A stretch of DNA of 64,000 nucleotides from Streptococcus ovis DSM 16829 (GTDB lineage Bacteria; Bacillota; Bacilli; Lactobacillales; Streptococcaceae), in the NCBI RefSeq assembly GCF_000380125.1, contig NZ_KB904574.1, positions 67,163 to 131,162 of the forward strand, written 5' to 3'. How positions within the stretch are numbered: position 1 is the first letter of the stretch; the number at the start of each line of letters is the position of its first letter. The notes below the pieces were generated by a model that was given only the letters and a program-made list of their open reading frames with translations, made no database searches and had not been told where the DNA came from. The position numbers were made by a program, and so were the translations under genes. This document shows, in pieces, positions 10,903 through 21,215 of the stretch.

Positions 10903-13900
10903 ATGCTGGCTCAAATCGATACGAAAACGGTCTATACTTTTATGGATAGTACGATTACCATTGATAAATACGTTGCGCGTGCTAAAGATTTGGGCTATAC
11001 CCATTTAGGAATAATGGATCGTAACAATCTGTATGCTGCTTATTCCTTTATGGAAGCTTGCTACCGTAATGGAATTCAGCCAGTAATCGGGTGTGAATTC
11101 GAACTTGAATTTGAGGGACAACCGTTCATACTACACTGTTTAGCCTTAAATAGTAAAGGCTACCAGCAACTTTTAAAGCTATCAACTGCTCGTATGATGG
11201 GACAAAAAGATGTGACGAACCTCCAGCAATATTTTTCAGATGTAGCCTTGATTCTTCCGTTTAGTGAGGATATGCCTTCATTTCGTTGGCATCAAAAGAT
11301 GTATATTGGGGTCAGACCAGATACGCCTAAGCAAGATTTTATCTATCCGACTTTGCCTTTTCATACAGTTCGTTATTTTGAACCCTCTGAACTGGAAACT
11401 CTCCAAGTTTTACATGCTATTCGAGACAATGTGAGTTTAAGTCAAGTGGGAGATGTAGCTGGCCATCAATACCTCTATGGCCCCGAACAATTAAAAGGAT
11501 TATTTTCTGAGCGATTTCCAGAAGCAGTTCAAAATTTGGAAAATCTGCTAGTGGATGTCCACTATGAATTGGATAAGGAATTAAAACTTCCTCGTTTTAA
11601 TCGGGAACGTCCTGCGGTCGACGAATTACGTGAAAAAGCAGAAACAGGCTTGCGTGCTAAGGGCTTGACAAGCACAGCATACACTCAGCGTTTGCAACAA
11701 GAACTGAGGACTATCCACCAGATGGGTTTTGATGATTATTTTCTCATTGTCTGGGATTTACTTCGATTTGGTCGCAGTCAAGGATACTATATGGGAATGG
11801 GACGTGGCTCAGCAGTTGGTAGCTTGGTTGCCTATGCTTTAAATATTACAGGGATAGATCCAGTTCGCCATCAGTTGCTCTTTGAACGCTTTCTAAATGT
11901 TGAGCGTTTCAGTATGCCAGATATTGACATTGACATTCCAGACATTTATCGGGGTGAGTTTATTCGCTATGTCCGTGAGCGATACGGCAGTATGCATACT
12001 GCTCAAATTGTGACTTATTCGACCTTTGGTGCTAGACAGGCTATACGGGATGTCTTTAAGCGTTTCGGTACACCTGAATATGAATTGAGCAACTTAACAA
12101 AGAAAATTTCCTTCCGCGATACCTTGCAATCTGCCTATGAGCGTAATGCCTCTTTTCGCCAGCTGATTAATAGCAAGCCTGAGTATCAGAAGGCTTTTGG
12201 ACTGGCAAGACAGATTGAAGGGCAACCAAGACAGACTTCTATTCACGCAGCAGGTGTTGTCATGAGTGACAACGACTTAACCGATGTCATTCCGCTCAAG
12301 CAGGGTGAGGATATGCTGATTACCCAGTATGATGCCCACGCCGTTGAAGCGAATGGTCTCTTGAAAATGGATTTTCTTGGTCTGCGTAATCTGACTTTTG
12401 TTCAAAAAATGAAAGAGGCTGTGGAAGAGAAATATGGGACCAGTATCATCATTGAAGAGATTGACTTGGAAGATGAAGCAACTTTAGGTCTATTCGCATC
12501 GGGCCAAACGAAAGGGATTTTCCAATTTGAGCAACCCGGTGCCATCAATCTGTTGAAACGGGTGCGGCCAAGTCGATTTGAAGACATTGTGGCTACAACC
12601 AGTCTAAATCGTCCCGGAGCAAGTGATTATTCCGACAATTTTGTGAAACGCAAGCATGGACAGGAGAGAATTGATTTACTAGATGATTCGATTGCTGATA
12701 TTTTACAGCCAACATATGGCATTATGCTGTATCAGGAGCAGGTCATGCAGATTGCGCAACGCTATGCTGGCTTCACACTAGGAAAAGCCGACTTGCTTCG
12801 TCGAGCGATGTCCAAGAAAGATGCTACTGAAATGCAGAAGATGGAAGCAGAATTTCTAACAGGTGCCCAGCGATTAGGCCATGAGGAACAAAAAGCAAAA
12901 GATATTTTTGTGATGATGGCCAAGTTTGCGGGTTATGGATTTAACCGAAGCCATGCCTATGCCTATTCGGCCCTTGCTTTTCAGTTAGCCTATTTCAAAA
13001 CGCATTATCCTGATATTTTCTTTGATATCATGCTGAACTATTCTAGTAGTGACTACATCACAGATGCTCTTCAATTTGATTTCAAGATTGCTCCTCTTTC
13101 CATTAATACCATTCCTTATCATGACAAGTTTGATCAAAAAAATATCTTTATGGGCTTGAAAAATATCAAGGGAATCCCTAAAGATTTTCTCTTTTGGATT
13201 GTTGAAAATCGTCCATTTAAAAGTGTAGAGGATTTTATTCTACAAGTACCGAATCACTATAAAAAAGAGGAAATGTTAAGGCCGCTTATTCAGCTTGGCT
13301 TATTTGATATTTTTGATAAGAACCGTCAAAAAATCATCAGCAATCTTGAAAATCTCTTTGTTTTCTCAGAAGCATTTGGGAGTTTTTTTGCTGAAGCAGA
13401 ATATAGTTGGGTGGATGCAGAAGATTATACGGATAGTGAGAAATATGAACTAGAGCAGGGCATTATTGGAGTTGGCATCAGCCCTCATCCTTTAATCAAA
13501 ATAGGTCAAAGTGCCCAGCGTTCCTTTACGCCTTTATCTGATCTCGTACAGGGTGAAAGGGTAACTATTCTAGTGCAAATTCAGCAAATTCGAATCATCC
13601 GTACAAAAAAAACAGGCGAGCAGATGGCCTTTGTGCAGGTGACAGATACCAAACAAAAACTAGATGTTACGCTTTTTCCAGATGTTTATCGTCGGTACAT
13701 GTCTGATTTGACAGAAGGGGCTATTTTCTACATGATGGGTCGTGTGCAGGAAAGAGATCATCACTTGCAGCTAATTCTCGAAAGTTTAGAACACATCACC
13801 AATGAGAAATTCTGGGTATTAGTAGAAGATCATCAGCATGATATGGATATTGCCCATATCTTAGAAAACTATCCAGGAACAGTTCCAGTGATTTTGCACT

Positions 13901-14007
13901 ATAAAACGGAAAATAAAACGGTGCAACTAGAAGGGTTTCATGTTCAAAAATCACCAGAATTGCAAGAAAAGTTACAAGGGATTTCATTGAAAACGGTTTT
14001 TCGATAA
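10903..14007 (+). CDS. dnaE: DNA polymerase III subunit alpha (DnaE)
   Basis: A 1034-residue DnaE-type replicative polymerase. In Firmicutes DnaE extends RNA primers on the lagging strand before handing over to PolC. The N-terminal PHP domain starts at residue 1 (MLAQIDTKTVYTFMDS). The catalytic motif MPDIDIDIPD is at residues 338-347. A helix-hairpin-helix tail and an OB-fold (about 880-960) follow. The length matches streptococcal DnaE. The start has an AAAGGAG site, and a TATAAT lies at 10871-10876. It precedes pfkA, the usual streptococcal arrangement. Confidence 0.95.
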   Translation: MLAQIDTKTVYTFMDSTITIDKYVARAKDLGYTHLGIMDRNNLYAAYSFMEACYRNGIQPVIGCEFELEFEGQPFILHCLALNSKGYQQLLKLSTARMMGQKDVTNLQQYFSDVALILPFSEDMPSFRWHQKMYIGVRPDTPKQDFIYPTLPFHTVRYFEPSELETLQVLHAIRDNVSLSQVGDVAGHQYLYGPEQLKGLFSERFPEAVQNLENLLVDVHYELDKELKLPRFNRERPAVDELREKAETGLRAKGLTSTAYTQRLQQELRTIHQMGFDDYFLIVWDLLRFGRSQGYYMGMGRGSAVGSLVAYALNITGIDPVRHQLLFERFLNVERFSMPDIDIDIPDIYRGEFIRYVRERYGSMHTAQIVTYSTFGARQAIRDVFKRFGTPEYELSNLTKKISFRDTLQSAYERNASFRQLINSKPEYQKAFGLARQIEGQPRQTSIHAAGVVMSDNDLTDVIPLKQGEDMLITQYDAHAVEANGLLKMDFLGLRNLTFVQKMKEAVEEKYGTSIIIEEIDLEDEATLGLFASGQTKGIFQFEQPGAINLLKRVRPSRFEDIVATTSLNRPGASDYSDNFVKRKHGQERIDLLDDSIADILQPTYGIMLYQEQVMQIAQRYAGFTLGKADLLRRAMSKKDATEMQKMEAEFLTGAQRLGHEEQKAKDIFVMMAKFAGYGFNRSHAYAYSALAFQLAYFKTHYPDIFFDIMLNYSSSDYITDALQFDFKIAPLSINTIPYHDKFDQKNIFMGLKNIKGIPKDFLFWIVENRPFKSVEDFILQVPNHYKKEEMLRPLIQLGLFDIFDKNRQKIISNLENLFVFSEAFGSFFAEAEYSWVDAEDYTDSEKYELEQGIIGVGISPHPLIKIGQSAQRSFTPLSDLVQGERVTILVQIQQIRIIRTKKTGEQMAFVQVTDTKQKLDVTLFPDVYRRYMSDLTEGAIFYMMGRVQERDHHLQLILESLEHITNEKFWVLVEDHQHDMDIAHILENYPGTVPVILHYKTENKTVQLEGFHVQKSPELQEKLQGISLKTVFR

Positions 14008-14043
14008 AAACTATGAAAAAGTCAAGCATAATGCGGTTTATTG

Positions 14044-14052
14044 TGATATAAT
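14044..14052 (+). promoter_or_regulatory. Extended -10 promoter of pfkA-pyk
   Basis: TGATATAAT (14044-14052) is an extended -10 element 38 bases before the pfkA start. The -35 region is poor. Confidence 0.6.
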
Positions 14053-14087
14053 AATACAGTTAAAATGAAAATTTAAAGGAGCATTAA

Positions 14088-15104
<1,017 letters not shown>

Positions 15105-15154
15105 TGGTATATAATCTTTAAAAGATAAAAGAATAATTAGGAGAATCTAAAACA

Positions 15155-16660
15155 ATGAACAAACGTGTCAAAATCGTTGCAACACTTGGTCCAGCCGTTG
15201 AAACGCGCGGTGGTAAAAAATTCGGTGACGATGGTTACTGGGGTGAGCCACTTGATGTAGAAACATCAGCAAAAACTATTGCTTCTTTGATTGAAGCTGG
15301 TGCCAATGTTTTCCGTTTCAACTTCTCACATGGTGACCATGAAGAACAAGGTGCTCGTATGGCAACTGTTCGTCGTGCAGAAGAGATTGCAGGTCAAAAA
15401 GTTGGTTTCCTTTTGGATACAAAAGGTCCTGAAATTCGTACAGAATTGTTTGAAGGTGATGCAAAAGAATTTTCATACAAAACTGGTGAAGTGATTCGTG
15501 TTGCAACAAAACAAGGTATCAAATCAACTCGTGACGTGATTGCTTTGAACGTTGCAGGTGCTCTTGATGTTTTTGACGATGTTGAAGTTGGGAAACAAGT
15601 CCTTGTTGATGATGGTAAACTTGGTTTGAAAGTCATTGATAAAGATGCTGAAAAACGTGAATTTATCGTTGAAGTTGAAAACGATGGCGTGATTGCGAAA
15701 CAAAAAGGTGTAAACATTCCTTACACTAAAATTCCTTTCCCATCATTGGCAGAACGTGATGATGCTGATATCCGCTTTGGTCTTGAAAATGGCTTGAACT
15801 ATATTGCAATTTCATTTGTTCGTTCAGCAAAAGACGTTGAAGCAGTTCGTGCAATTTGTAAAGAAACAGGTAACGACCATGTTCGTCTTTATGCAAAAAT
15901 CGAAAACCAACAAGGTATCGATAACTTGGATGAAATCATCGAAGCTGCTGATGGTATCATGATTGCGCGTGGTGATATGGGGATTGAAGTACCATTTGAA
16001 ATGGTTCCAGTTTACCAAAAACAAATCATTACAAAAGTGAATGCTGCTGGTAAATCAGTTATCACTGCAACAAACATGCTTGAAACAATGACTGAAAAAC
16101 CTCGTGCAACTCGTTCTGAAGTTTCTGACGTCTTCAATGCTGTTATTGATGGTACAGATGCAACAATGCTTTCAGGTGAATCTGCAAATGGTAAATACCC
16201 ATTGCAATCTGTGCAAGCCATGGCAACTATTGTGAAAAATGCTCAAACACTTTTAGAAGAGTATGGTCGTTTGTCATCAGATAAATTTGATCGTAAATCT
16301 AAAACAGAAGTTATCGCATCAGCAGTTAAAGATGCTTGTCACTCAATGAATATCAAATTGGTTGTTACTGTAACTGAAACAGGTTATTCAGCACGTGCTA
16401 TTTCTAAATATCGTCCTGACGCAGACATTTTGGCTGTTACATTTACTGAAAAAGTTCAAAAATCAATGATGCTCAACTGGGGTGTTATTCCAGTTGTAAC
16501 AGAAAAACCAAAATCAACTGATGATATGTTTGAATTGGCGGAACGTGAAGCACTTAAAGCTGGTTTGGTTGAACCAGGAGATAACATCGTTATCGTCGCA
16601 GGTGTGCCTGTCGGTGTATCAGGTTCTACTAACACAATGCGTGTTCGTACAGTATTGTAA
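15155..16660 (+). CDS. pyk: Pyruvate kinase
   Basis: A 501-residue pyruvate kinase converting phosphoenolpyruvate and ADP to pyruvate and ATP. It shows the TLGPA start, the RFNFSHG motif (about 55), DTKGPEIRT (about 88) and the active-site segment IMIARGDMGIEVP (about 265). It lies downstream of pfkA and ends at a strong terminator. Codon bias is high. Confidence 0.97.
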   Translation: MNKRVKIVATLGPAVETRGGKKFGDDGYWGEPLDVETSAKTIASLIEAGANVFRFNFSHGDHEEQGARMATVRRAEEIAGQKVGFLLDTKGPEIRTELFEGDAKEFSYKTGEVIRVATKQGIKSTRDVIALNVAGALDVFDDVEVGKQVLVDDGKLGLKVIDKDAEKREFIVEVENDGVIAKQKGVNIPYTKIPFPSLAERDDADIRFGLENGLNYIAISFVRSAKDVEAVRAICKETGNDHVRLYAKIENQQGIDNLDEIIEAADGIMIARGDMGIEVPFEMVPVYQKQIITKVNAAGKSVITATNMLETMTEKPRATRSEVSDVFNAVIDGTDATMLSGESANGKYPLQSVQAMATIVKNAQTLLEEYGRLSSDKFDRKSKTEVIASAVKDACHSMNIKLVVTVTETGYSARAISKYRPDADILAVTFTEKVQKSMMLNWGVIPVVTEKPKSTDDMFELAEREALKAGLVEPGDNIVIVAGVPVGVSGSTNTMRVRTVL

Positions 16661-16668
16661 TCAAATGA

Positions 16669-16697
16669 AAAAGCCTATCTTTTGATAGGTTTTTTTA
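16669..16697 (+). terminator. Terminator of pfkA-pyk
   Basis: AAAAAGCCTATC / GATAGGTTTTTTT stem with a TTTT loop and a T-tract, 10 bases after the pyk stop. Confidence 0.9.
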
Positions 16698-16725
16698 GTG
16701 TTGAAATATCCACTGTTTTCGTGGA

Positions 16726-17835
16726 TTATTTTTTAATGATATAGGAATTTGGGCTATATGGTCTGCGGTTAAATCCTGTTGATTTTCCTTGCAATTCCTG
16801 TGCAATTTGCCAACCAATGAAAGGACCTGAAGTCAGACCTGATGATCCAAGACCACTAGCTACCCAGATGGAAGATTTATCCGCCAATGGTCCATAAAAG
16901 GGCAGGTAATCAGAAGTATAGGCCCTTGTACCAACACGGATTGCAGAAATAGGGTATTGAGCAATTCTTGGTAGCATTTTTTCAGCAGTGGTTTTCATAT
17001 GCTGGATGTGTTTTGTATCGATTTCTAAATCAAAGCCCATTTTATCTTCGTGTGTTGCCCCAATCACTAATCTTCCCTGTTCAAATGGTAATATGTCTAT
17101 TTCTCCTTGAAGCATACAACCCGGCCAATGATTGGTATTATCATCTGTTTTTACTTCTAGTAATTGTCCTTTTTGCGGGCGGATATCGACTTGATAAGAG
17201 AGAGGGGCTAGTAATTCTGGCAACCAAGCCCCGCCAGTTAGTAGGACGTGATCATATGTCAGTGATTCTGGTCCCACTGCAACAATATTGTTGGGGAGTA
17301 GGTGTGCCTCACCTTTGATCATTCGACCACCATTTTGGACGAATAGTTCTTGAAGAATATCTAGGAGAGCTCCACCATCAACACGGCCCCCACCACTTGT
17401 CAAGACTGCCCCGTCGGTTCCCTGCCAATCACTGATATGCGAGCGAATGCCTTTTGCATCAAGAATGGAAAGTTCACCTAACATTGGTGCTTCGGTTCTT
17501 CGTTGAACGGCAAGCCGATACAATTTCTCCAATAGTTCAGGTTTTTGCTTAAATACGAGTGTACCTGTTTGTTTATAGGGAAGTTGCTTCACGCCAGCCT
17601 CAGTTAAGTCTTCCATTAATTGTTGATAAAAAGCTGCTCCCTGTGCCGTTAATTGATACCAATTTTGATTGCGACGTTGAGAGAGCCAGGGACTGATAAT
17701 ACCGGCTGCAGCACGTGTTGCAGTTCCAATCCCCTTATCAATTAAGGTAACACTGGTATCTTTAGATGTTGACAAGTAGTAGGCAGCTGTGGAACCAACA
17801 ATCCCTCCACCTATTATAATGATTTGTTTCTTCAT
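16726..17835 (-). CDS. FAD-dependent amino-acid-oxidase-like oxidoreductase (DAO family)
   Basis: A 369-residue flavoprotein with an N-terminal dinucleotide-binding motif IIIIGGGIVGSTAAYYL (about residues 4-20). The DAO-family C-terminal motif RVGTRAYTSDYLPFYGP and the terminal GLGSSGLTSGP segment follow. The family oxidises amino or imino acids such as glycine, sarcosine or D-amino acids; the substrate cannot be told. The start is ATG 17835. A TATACT hexamer ends 6 bases upstream and no ribosome site is visible, so the mRNA may be leaderless. It is transcribed opposite to its neighbours. Confidence 0.8.
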   Translation of the reverse strand: MKKQIIIIGGGIVGSTAAYYLSTSKDTSVTLIDKGIGTATRAAAGIISPWLSQRRNQNWYQLTAQGAAFYQQLMEDLTEAGVKQLPYKQTGTLVFKQKPELLEKLYRLAVQRRTEAPMLGELSILDAKGIRSHISDWQGTDGAVLTSGGGRVDGGALLDILQELFVQNGGRMIKGEAHLLPNNIVAVGPESLTYDHVLLTGGAWLPELLAPLSYQVDIRPQKGQLLEVKTDDNTNHWPGCMLQGEIDILPFEQGRLVIGATHEDKMGFDLEIDTKHIQHMKTTAEKMLPRIAQYPISAIRVGTRAYTSDYLPFYGPLADKSSIWVASGLGSSGLTSGPFIGWQIAQELQGKSTGFNRRPYSPNSYIIKK

Positions 17836-17841
17836 ATGTCT

Positions 17842-17850
17842 AGTATAACA
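17842..17850 (-). promoter_or_regulatory. Extended -10 promoter almost touching the oxidoreductase start
   Basis: On the minus strand TGTTATACT (17850-17842) forms an extended -10 element. Transcription starting 7 bases downstream would begin at the A of the ATG at 17835. Confidence 0.5.
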
Positions 17851-17923
17851 CAAAACAGGACAGTTTCTTTATTTGTCTAAACATGATAGAATGGAAATAT
17901 TAGAAAAGAAGTCAGGAAATAGA

Positions 17924-18541
17924 ATGGAAGATGTGATGAATCCTAGCGTTTTAGAGTTAGGAACTGGAGCGATTAAGGTTGCGGCTGTTGGTGATAGCTT
18001 GACATATGGATATGGTTTAGAAAATAGGGTACAAGACGCTTATCCGTCTATTTTGTTAGAAAAATTAGGATCGCATTATCGAGTATCCAATTTTGGATTG
18101 AGTGGTCGCTCTCTCCTTTCTACGACTGAATATCCGTATTTAGAGGAAAAAAATGCTAAGCTTTCTTTGGAGAGTGAGGCAGATATTGTGATTATTATGA
18201 TTGGTAGCAATGATAGTCGCCCAACTTTTTGGAATCGTAGTCAATTTGTGAAAGAGTACCGAGAGTTAGTGGACTTATATGTGTCCATGACTAGTCAACC
18301 AGATGTTCTTCTGGTCGTTCCGCCTTATATCCCAACTAGTCGCTTTGGTCTAAATAATGATGTGGTGCGAGATGACTTGCAAGAAATCATTCCACAAATT
18401 GCCACTGAATATCATCTGCCATTTGTGAATCTCTATCCAGTGACAGAAGGTCATTTGGAATATTACAGCGACGGTTTGCATTTGACTCCTTTGGGAAATC
18501 GAGTCATTGCTGAAGCAATTTATTCTGCCTTGATGCAATAA
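17924..18541 (+). CDS. GDSL-family SGNH hydrolase (lipase/esterase)
   Basis: A 205-residue SGNH hydrolase with all catalytic blocks: block I GDSLTYG holding the nucleophile Ser (about residue 25), block II Gly in NFGLSGRS, block III GSNDSR and block V DGLHLT with Asp and His. It lacks a signal peptide, so a cytoplasmic esterase or thioesterase role is likely. The start is uncertain: ATG 17924 has GTCAGGAAA upstream, ATG 17891 and TTG 17873 are in frame further up, and ATG 17936 is the next downstream. It is followed by the signal-peptidase-like gene. Confidence 0.8.
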   Translation: MEDVMNPSVLELGTGAIKVAAVGDSLTYGYGLENRVQDAYPSILLEKLGSHYRVSNFGLSGRSLLSTTEYPYLEEKNAKLSLESEADIVIIMIGSNDSRPTFWNRSQFVKEYRELVDLYVSMTSQPDVLLVVPPYIPTSRFGLNNDVVRDDLQEIIPQIATEYHLPFVNLYPVTEGHLEYYSDGLHLTPLGNRVIAEAIYSALMQ

Positions 18542-18602
18542 ATCTTTTAGACAATATTTGGTAAAGTATGCTATACTAATAACTGGAGAGATTGGAGAAT
18601 CG

Positions 18603-19145
18603 ATGGTAAAGAGAGATTTATTTCAGCATATAGCACTGATACTGGTTTTGATAATAGGCATACTCGCCCTACGAGTTTGGGTTTTTGAGCCTGTTCGGAT
18701 CAATGAACAAATGGCCAATCATTATCTAGCAAAAGAGGAAGTGATTCTTGCAAAAAGAAATTCAGAAATACAGTATGGCGATTTTGTTTTGTATACGGTA
18801 AAAAATAAGAAATATGTTGGACGTGTCATTGCCATGGCAGGAGATAGTGTGACCTATATGGATGATGTACTGTATCGCAATCAAGAAATTGTGCATGAAG
18901 CCTATCTAACTCGTGAAGGGATGGGGGAATACTATACACAGGACATGACAATTGCTAGTTTGACAGATGATGCCCATGTAGTAGTACCGAAGGGATCGTA
19001 TCTCATATTGAATGATAAGCGGACTGATACAAGAGATAGCCGTGAGTTTGGACTGATTGCAGATCAACAAATTGTTGGGCGGCTAACATTTAGAATTAGT
19101 CCTTTAGGAAAATTTGGCTTTATCGAAACTGGACTAGCTCAATAG
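18603..19145 (+). CDS. Signal peptidase I-like protein lacking the catalytic dyad
   Basis: A 180-residue S26-family protein with one N-terminal membrane anchor (about 9-28) and a normal family layout: box C-D-like GDFVLYTVKNKKYVGRVIAMAGDSV and box E-like LNDKRTDTRDSREFG. The catalytic Ser of the SM.P motif is replaced by Gln36 (before Met37). The catalytic Lys of the KRVI motif is Gly73. The protein should therefore not cleave signal peptides. Streptococcal pilus proteins of the SipA type are comparable inactive homologues needed for pilus assembly. ATG 18603 has a GGAGAA site. It lies between pyk and glmS. Confidence 0.85.
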   Translation: MVKRDLFQHIALILVLIIGILALRVWVFEPVRINEQMANHYLAKEEVILAKRNSEIQYGDFVLYTVKNKKYVGRVIAMAGDSVTYMDDVLYRNQEIVHEAYLTREGMGEYYTQDMTIASLTDDAHVVVPKGSYLILNDKRTDTRDSREFGLIADQQIVGRLTFRISPLGKFGFIETGLAQ

Positions 19146-19161
19146 AGTTAGTTTTTTTATA

Positions 19162-19179
19162 AATTAGACTATACCAATT
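19162..19179. promoter_or_regulatory. NagR-type operator 1 upstream of glmS
   Basis: AATTAGACTATACCAATT resembles the operator of NagR/YvoA GntR repressors, which control amino-sugar genes including glmS in streptococci. It lies just upstream of the -35 hexamer. An identical 18-bp copy occurs at 19241-19258. Confidence 0.7.
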
Positions 19180-19185
19180 TTTTTG

Positions 19186-19214
19186 TTGACAATCATAAAA
19201 TCTTGATATATACT
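19186..19214 (+). promoter_or_regulatory. Consensus promoter of glmS
   Basis: TTGACA (19186-19191), 17-bp spacer, TATACT (19209-19214). Confidence 0.8.
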
Positions 19215-19240
19215 GATTTTGTTAGTTTTTTTGACTTATA

Positions 19241-19258
19241 AATTAGACTATACCAATT
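19241..19258. promoter_or_regulatory. NagR-type operator 2 upstream of glmS
   Basis: Second identical copy of the 18-bp operator, 79 bp after the first and about 20 bp into the expected transcript. Operators flank the promoter on both sides, which suggests looping or road-block repression. Confidence 0.7.
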
Positions 19259-19274
19259 TTAAAATAAAAGGAGA

Positions 19275-19293
19275 GCTACTCTAATAGAGTAGC
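19275..19293 (+). other. Hairpin between two possible ribosome sites of glmS
   Basis: GCTACTCT / AGAGTAGC is a perfect 8-bp stem with a 3-nt loop. It lies between AAAGGAG (19267-19273) and the ATG at 19306. Folding would bring the strong AAGGAG closer to the start, or limit its use; the nearer GAGGAAA is weaker. Confidence 0.45.
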
Positions 19294-19305
19294 AGAGGAA
19301 AACTT

Positions 19306-21117
19306 ATGTGTGGAATCGTTGGTGTTGTAGGAAATAAGAATGCAACGGATATCCTGATGCAAGGATTGGAAAAGTTAGAATACCGTGGTTATGATTCAGC
19401 AGGTATCTATGTCTCAAATGGGGCTAATGATGGACGTCTCATCAAGTCAGTTGGTCGCATTGCTGATCTTCGCAGTAAACTTGGTATTGATGTGGCAGGG
19501 ACGACTGGGATTGGTCACACACGCTGGGCAACACATGGTCCAGCCTCAGAAGACAATGCCCACCCACATACATCAGAAACAGGACGTTTTGTCTTGGTTC
19601 ACAATGGTGTGATTGAAAACTACTTGCAAATCAAGGAAATGTTAGCAGGTCATACTTTCAAAGGTCAAACAGACACGGAAATTGCTGTTCATTTGATTGG
19701 TCAATTTGTAGAAGACGGTTTGTCAGTTCTTGAAGCTTTCAAAAAAGCCTTGAACATCATTGAAGGATCTTATGCTTTCGCTTTGGTTGATGCAGAAAAT
19801 CCTGATACTGTTTTGGTTGCTAAAAACAAATCACCGCTCTTGATTGGTCTTGGTGATGGCTACAACATGGTCTGCTCAGATGCGATGGCCATGATTCGCG
19901 AAACGAGCGAATTTATGGAAATCCATGATAAAGAATTGGTTGTTTTGACAAAAGATTCTGTCACAGTGACGGACTACGAAGGAAATGAAATCAAACGTGA
20001 TTCATACACTGCTGAATTAGACTTGTCTGATATCGGTAAAGGAACATATCCTTACTATATGTTGAAAGAAATCGATGAGCAACCGACTGTTATGCGGAAA
20101 TTGATTTCTACTTACGCAGATGCAAATGGTAAGATGACTGTTGATCCAGCGATTATCAAGTCAGTTCAGGAAGCAGACCGAATCTATATTCTTGCTGCAG
20201 GAACGTCTTATAATGCTGGCTTTGCGTCAAAAGCTATGCTTGAAAAACTGACAGATACACCGGTTGAACTGGGTGTGGCTTCCGAATGGGGCTACAATAT
20301 GCCACTTTTGAGCGAAAAACCAATGTTTATCCTTCTTAGTCAGTCTGGTGAAACAGCAGATAGCCGCCAAGTATTGGTAAAAGCAAACGCAGCAGGTATT
20401 CCAAGTTTGACAGTGACCAATGTACCAGGCTCAACCCTTTCACGTGAAGCAACATATACGATGTTACTTCATGCTGGTCCTGAAATTGCTGTCGCTTCTA
20501 CAAAAGCCTATACAGCGCAAGTAGCTGCCCTTGCTTTTCTTGCAAAAGCAGTTGGCGAAGCAAATGGCAAACAAGAAGCCTTTGATTTTGATTTGGTACA
20601 TGAGTTGTCTATCGTGGCACAATCTATTGAAGCTACTTTGTCAGAAAAAGATGAGATTGCAGAAAAAGTACAAAATCTTCTTAGCACAACTCGTAATGCG
20701 TTCTATATTGGTCGTGGAAATGACTACTACGTAGCTATGGAAGCATCATTGAAGTTGAAAGAAATTTCTTACATTCAATGTGAAGGATTTGCAGCTGGAG
20801 AATTAAAACATGGTACCATCTCTCTTATTGAAGATGGCACACCAGTTATTGGTTTGATTTCCTCAAGTGAAGTCGTCGCTGCCCATACACGTGGCAATAT
20901 CCAAGAAGTGGCAGCGCGTGGTGCCAATGTCTTAACAATCGTAGAAGAAGGATTGGACAAAGAAGGTGATGACATTATCGTCAACAAAGTACATCCATAC
21001 CTTGCACCGATTGCTATGGTTATCCCAACACAGTTGATAGCTTACTATGCTTCATTACAACGTGGTTTGGATGTAGATAAACCACGTAACCTTGCGAAAG
21101 CTGTTACAGTTGAATAG
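19306..21117 (+). CDS. glmS: Glutamine--fructose-6-phosphate aminotransferase (isomerising)
   Basis: GlmS, 603 residues, makes glucosamine 6-phosphate from fructose 6-phosphate and glutamine, the first step to cell-wall amino sugars. Cys2 right after the initiator Met is the glutaminase nucleophile (MCGIVG). RWATHGPAS and HNGVIENY follow in the glutaminase domain. Two SIS sugar-isomerase domains fill residues about 285-600, with SQSGETADS visible. No glmS ribozyme leader is present, consistent with control through the two NagR-type operators. It is monocistronic. Confidence 0.97.
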   Translation: MCGIVGVVGNKNATDILMQGLEKLEYRGYDSAGIYVSNGANDGRLIKSVGRIADLRSKLGIDVAGTTGIGHTRWATHGPASEDNAHPHTSETGRFVLVHNGVIENYLQIKEMLAGHTFKGQTDTEIAVHLIGQFVEDGLSVLEAFKKALNIIEGSYAFALVDAENPDTVLVAKNKSPLLIGLGDGYNMVCSDAMAMIRETSEFMEIHDKELVVLTKDSVTVTDYEGNEIKRDSYTAELDLSDIGKGTYPYYMLKEIDEQPTVMRKLISTYADANGKMTVDPAIIKSVQEADRIYILAAGTSYNAGFASKAMLEKLTDTPVELGVASEWGYNMPLLSEKPMFILLSQSGETADSRQVLVKANAAGIPSLTVTNVPGSTLSREATYTMLLHAGPEIAVASTKAYTAQVAALAFLAKAVGEANGKQEAFDFDLVHELSIVAQSIEATLSEKDEIAEKVQNLLSTTRNAFYIGRGNDYYVAMEASLKLKEISYIQCEGFAAGELKHGTISLIEDGTPVIGLISSSEVVAAHTRGNIQEVAARGANVLTIVEEGLDKEGDDIIVNKVHPYLAPIAMVIPTQLIAYYASLQRGLDVDKPRNLAKAVTVE

Positions 21118-21127
21118 AGAAATAATG

Positions 21128-21161
21128 AAAGTCTGAGGTTCTTATCTCAGGCTTTTTCTTT
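21128..21161 (+). terminator. Terminator of glmS
   Basis: AGTCTGAG / CTCAGGCT stem followed by TTTTTC, 12 bases after the stop. Confidence 0.85.
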
Positions 21162-21192
21162 AAAATAATGACAGGTGAAAAGTTTTTACATA

Positions 21193-21215
21193 TTTGTCAC
21201 AAAAATTGTGACAAA
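21193..21215. promoter_or_regulatory. Palindrome upstream of the mtl promoter, candidate MtlR operator
   Basis: TTTGTCAC and GTGACAAA are perfect inverted arms separated by 7 A/T bases. A -10 hexamer TATAAT is at 21246-21251 and its -35 region is poor, as in activator-dependent promoters. The palindrome position suits the PRD activator MtlR encoded in the operon. Confidence 0.55.

Noticed and set aside
19146-19305. glmS ribozyme before glmS
   Set aside because: The interval is too short after subtracting promoter and operators, and no ribozyme core is recognisable.
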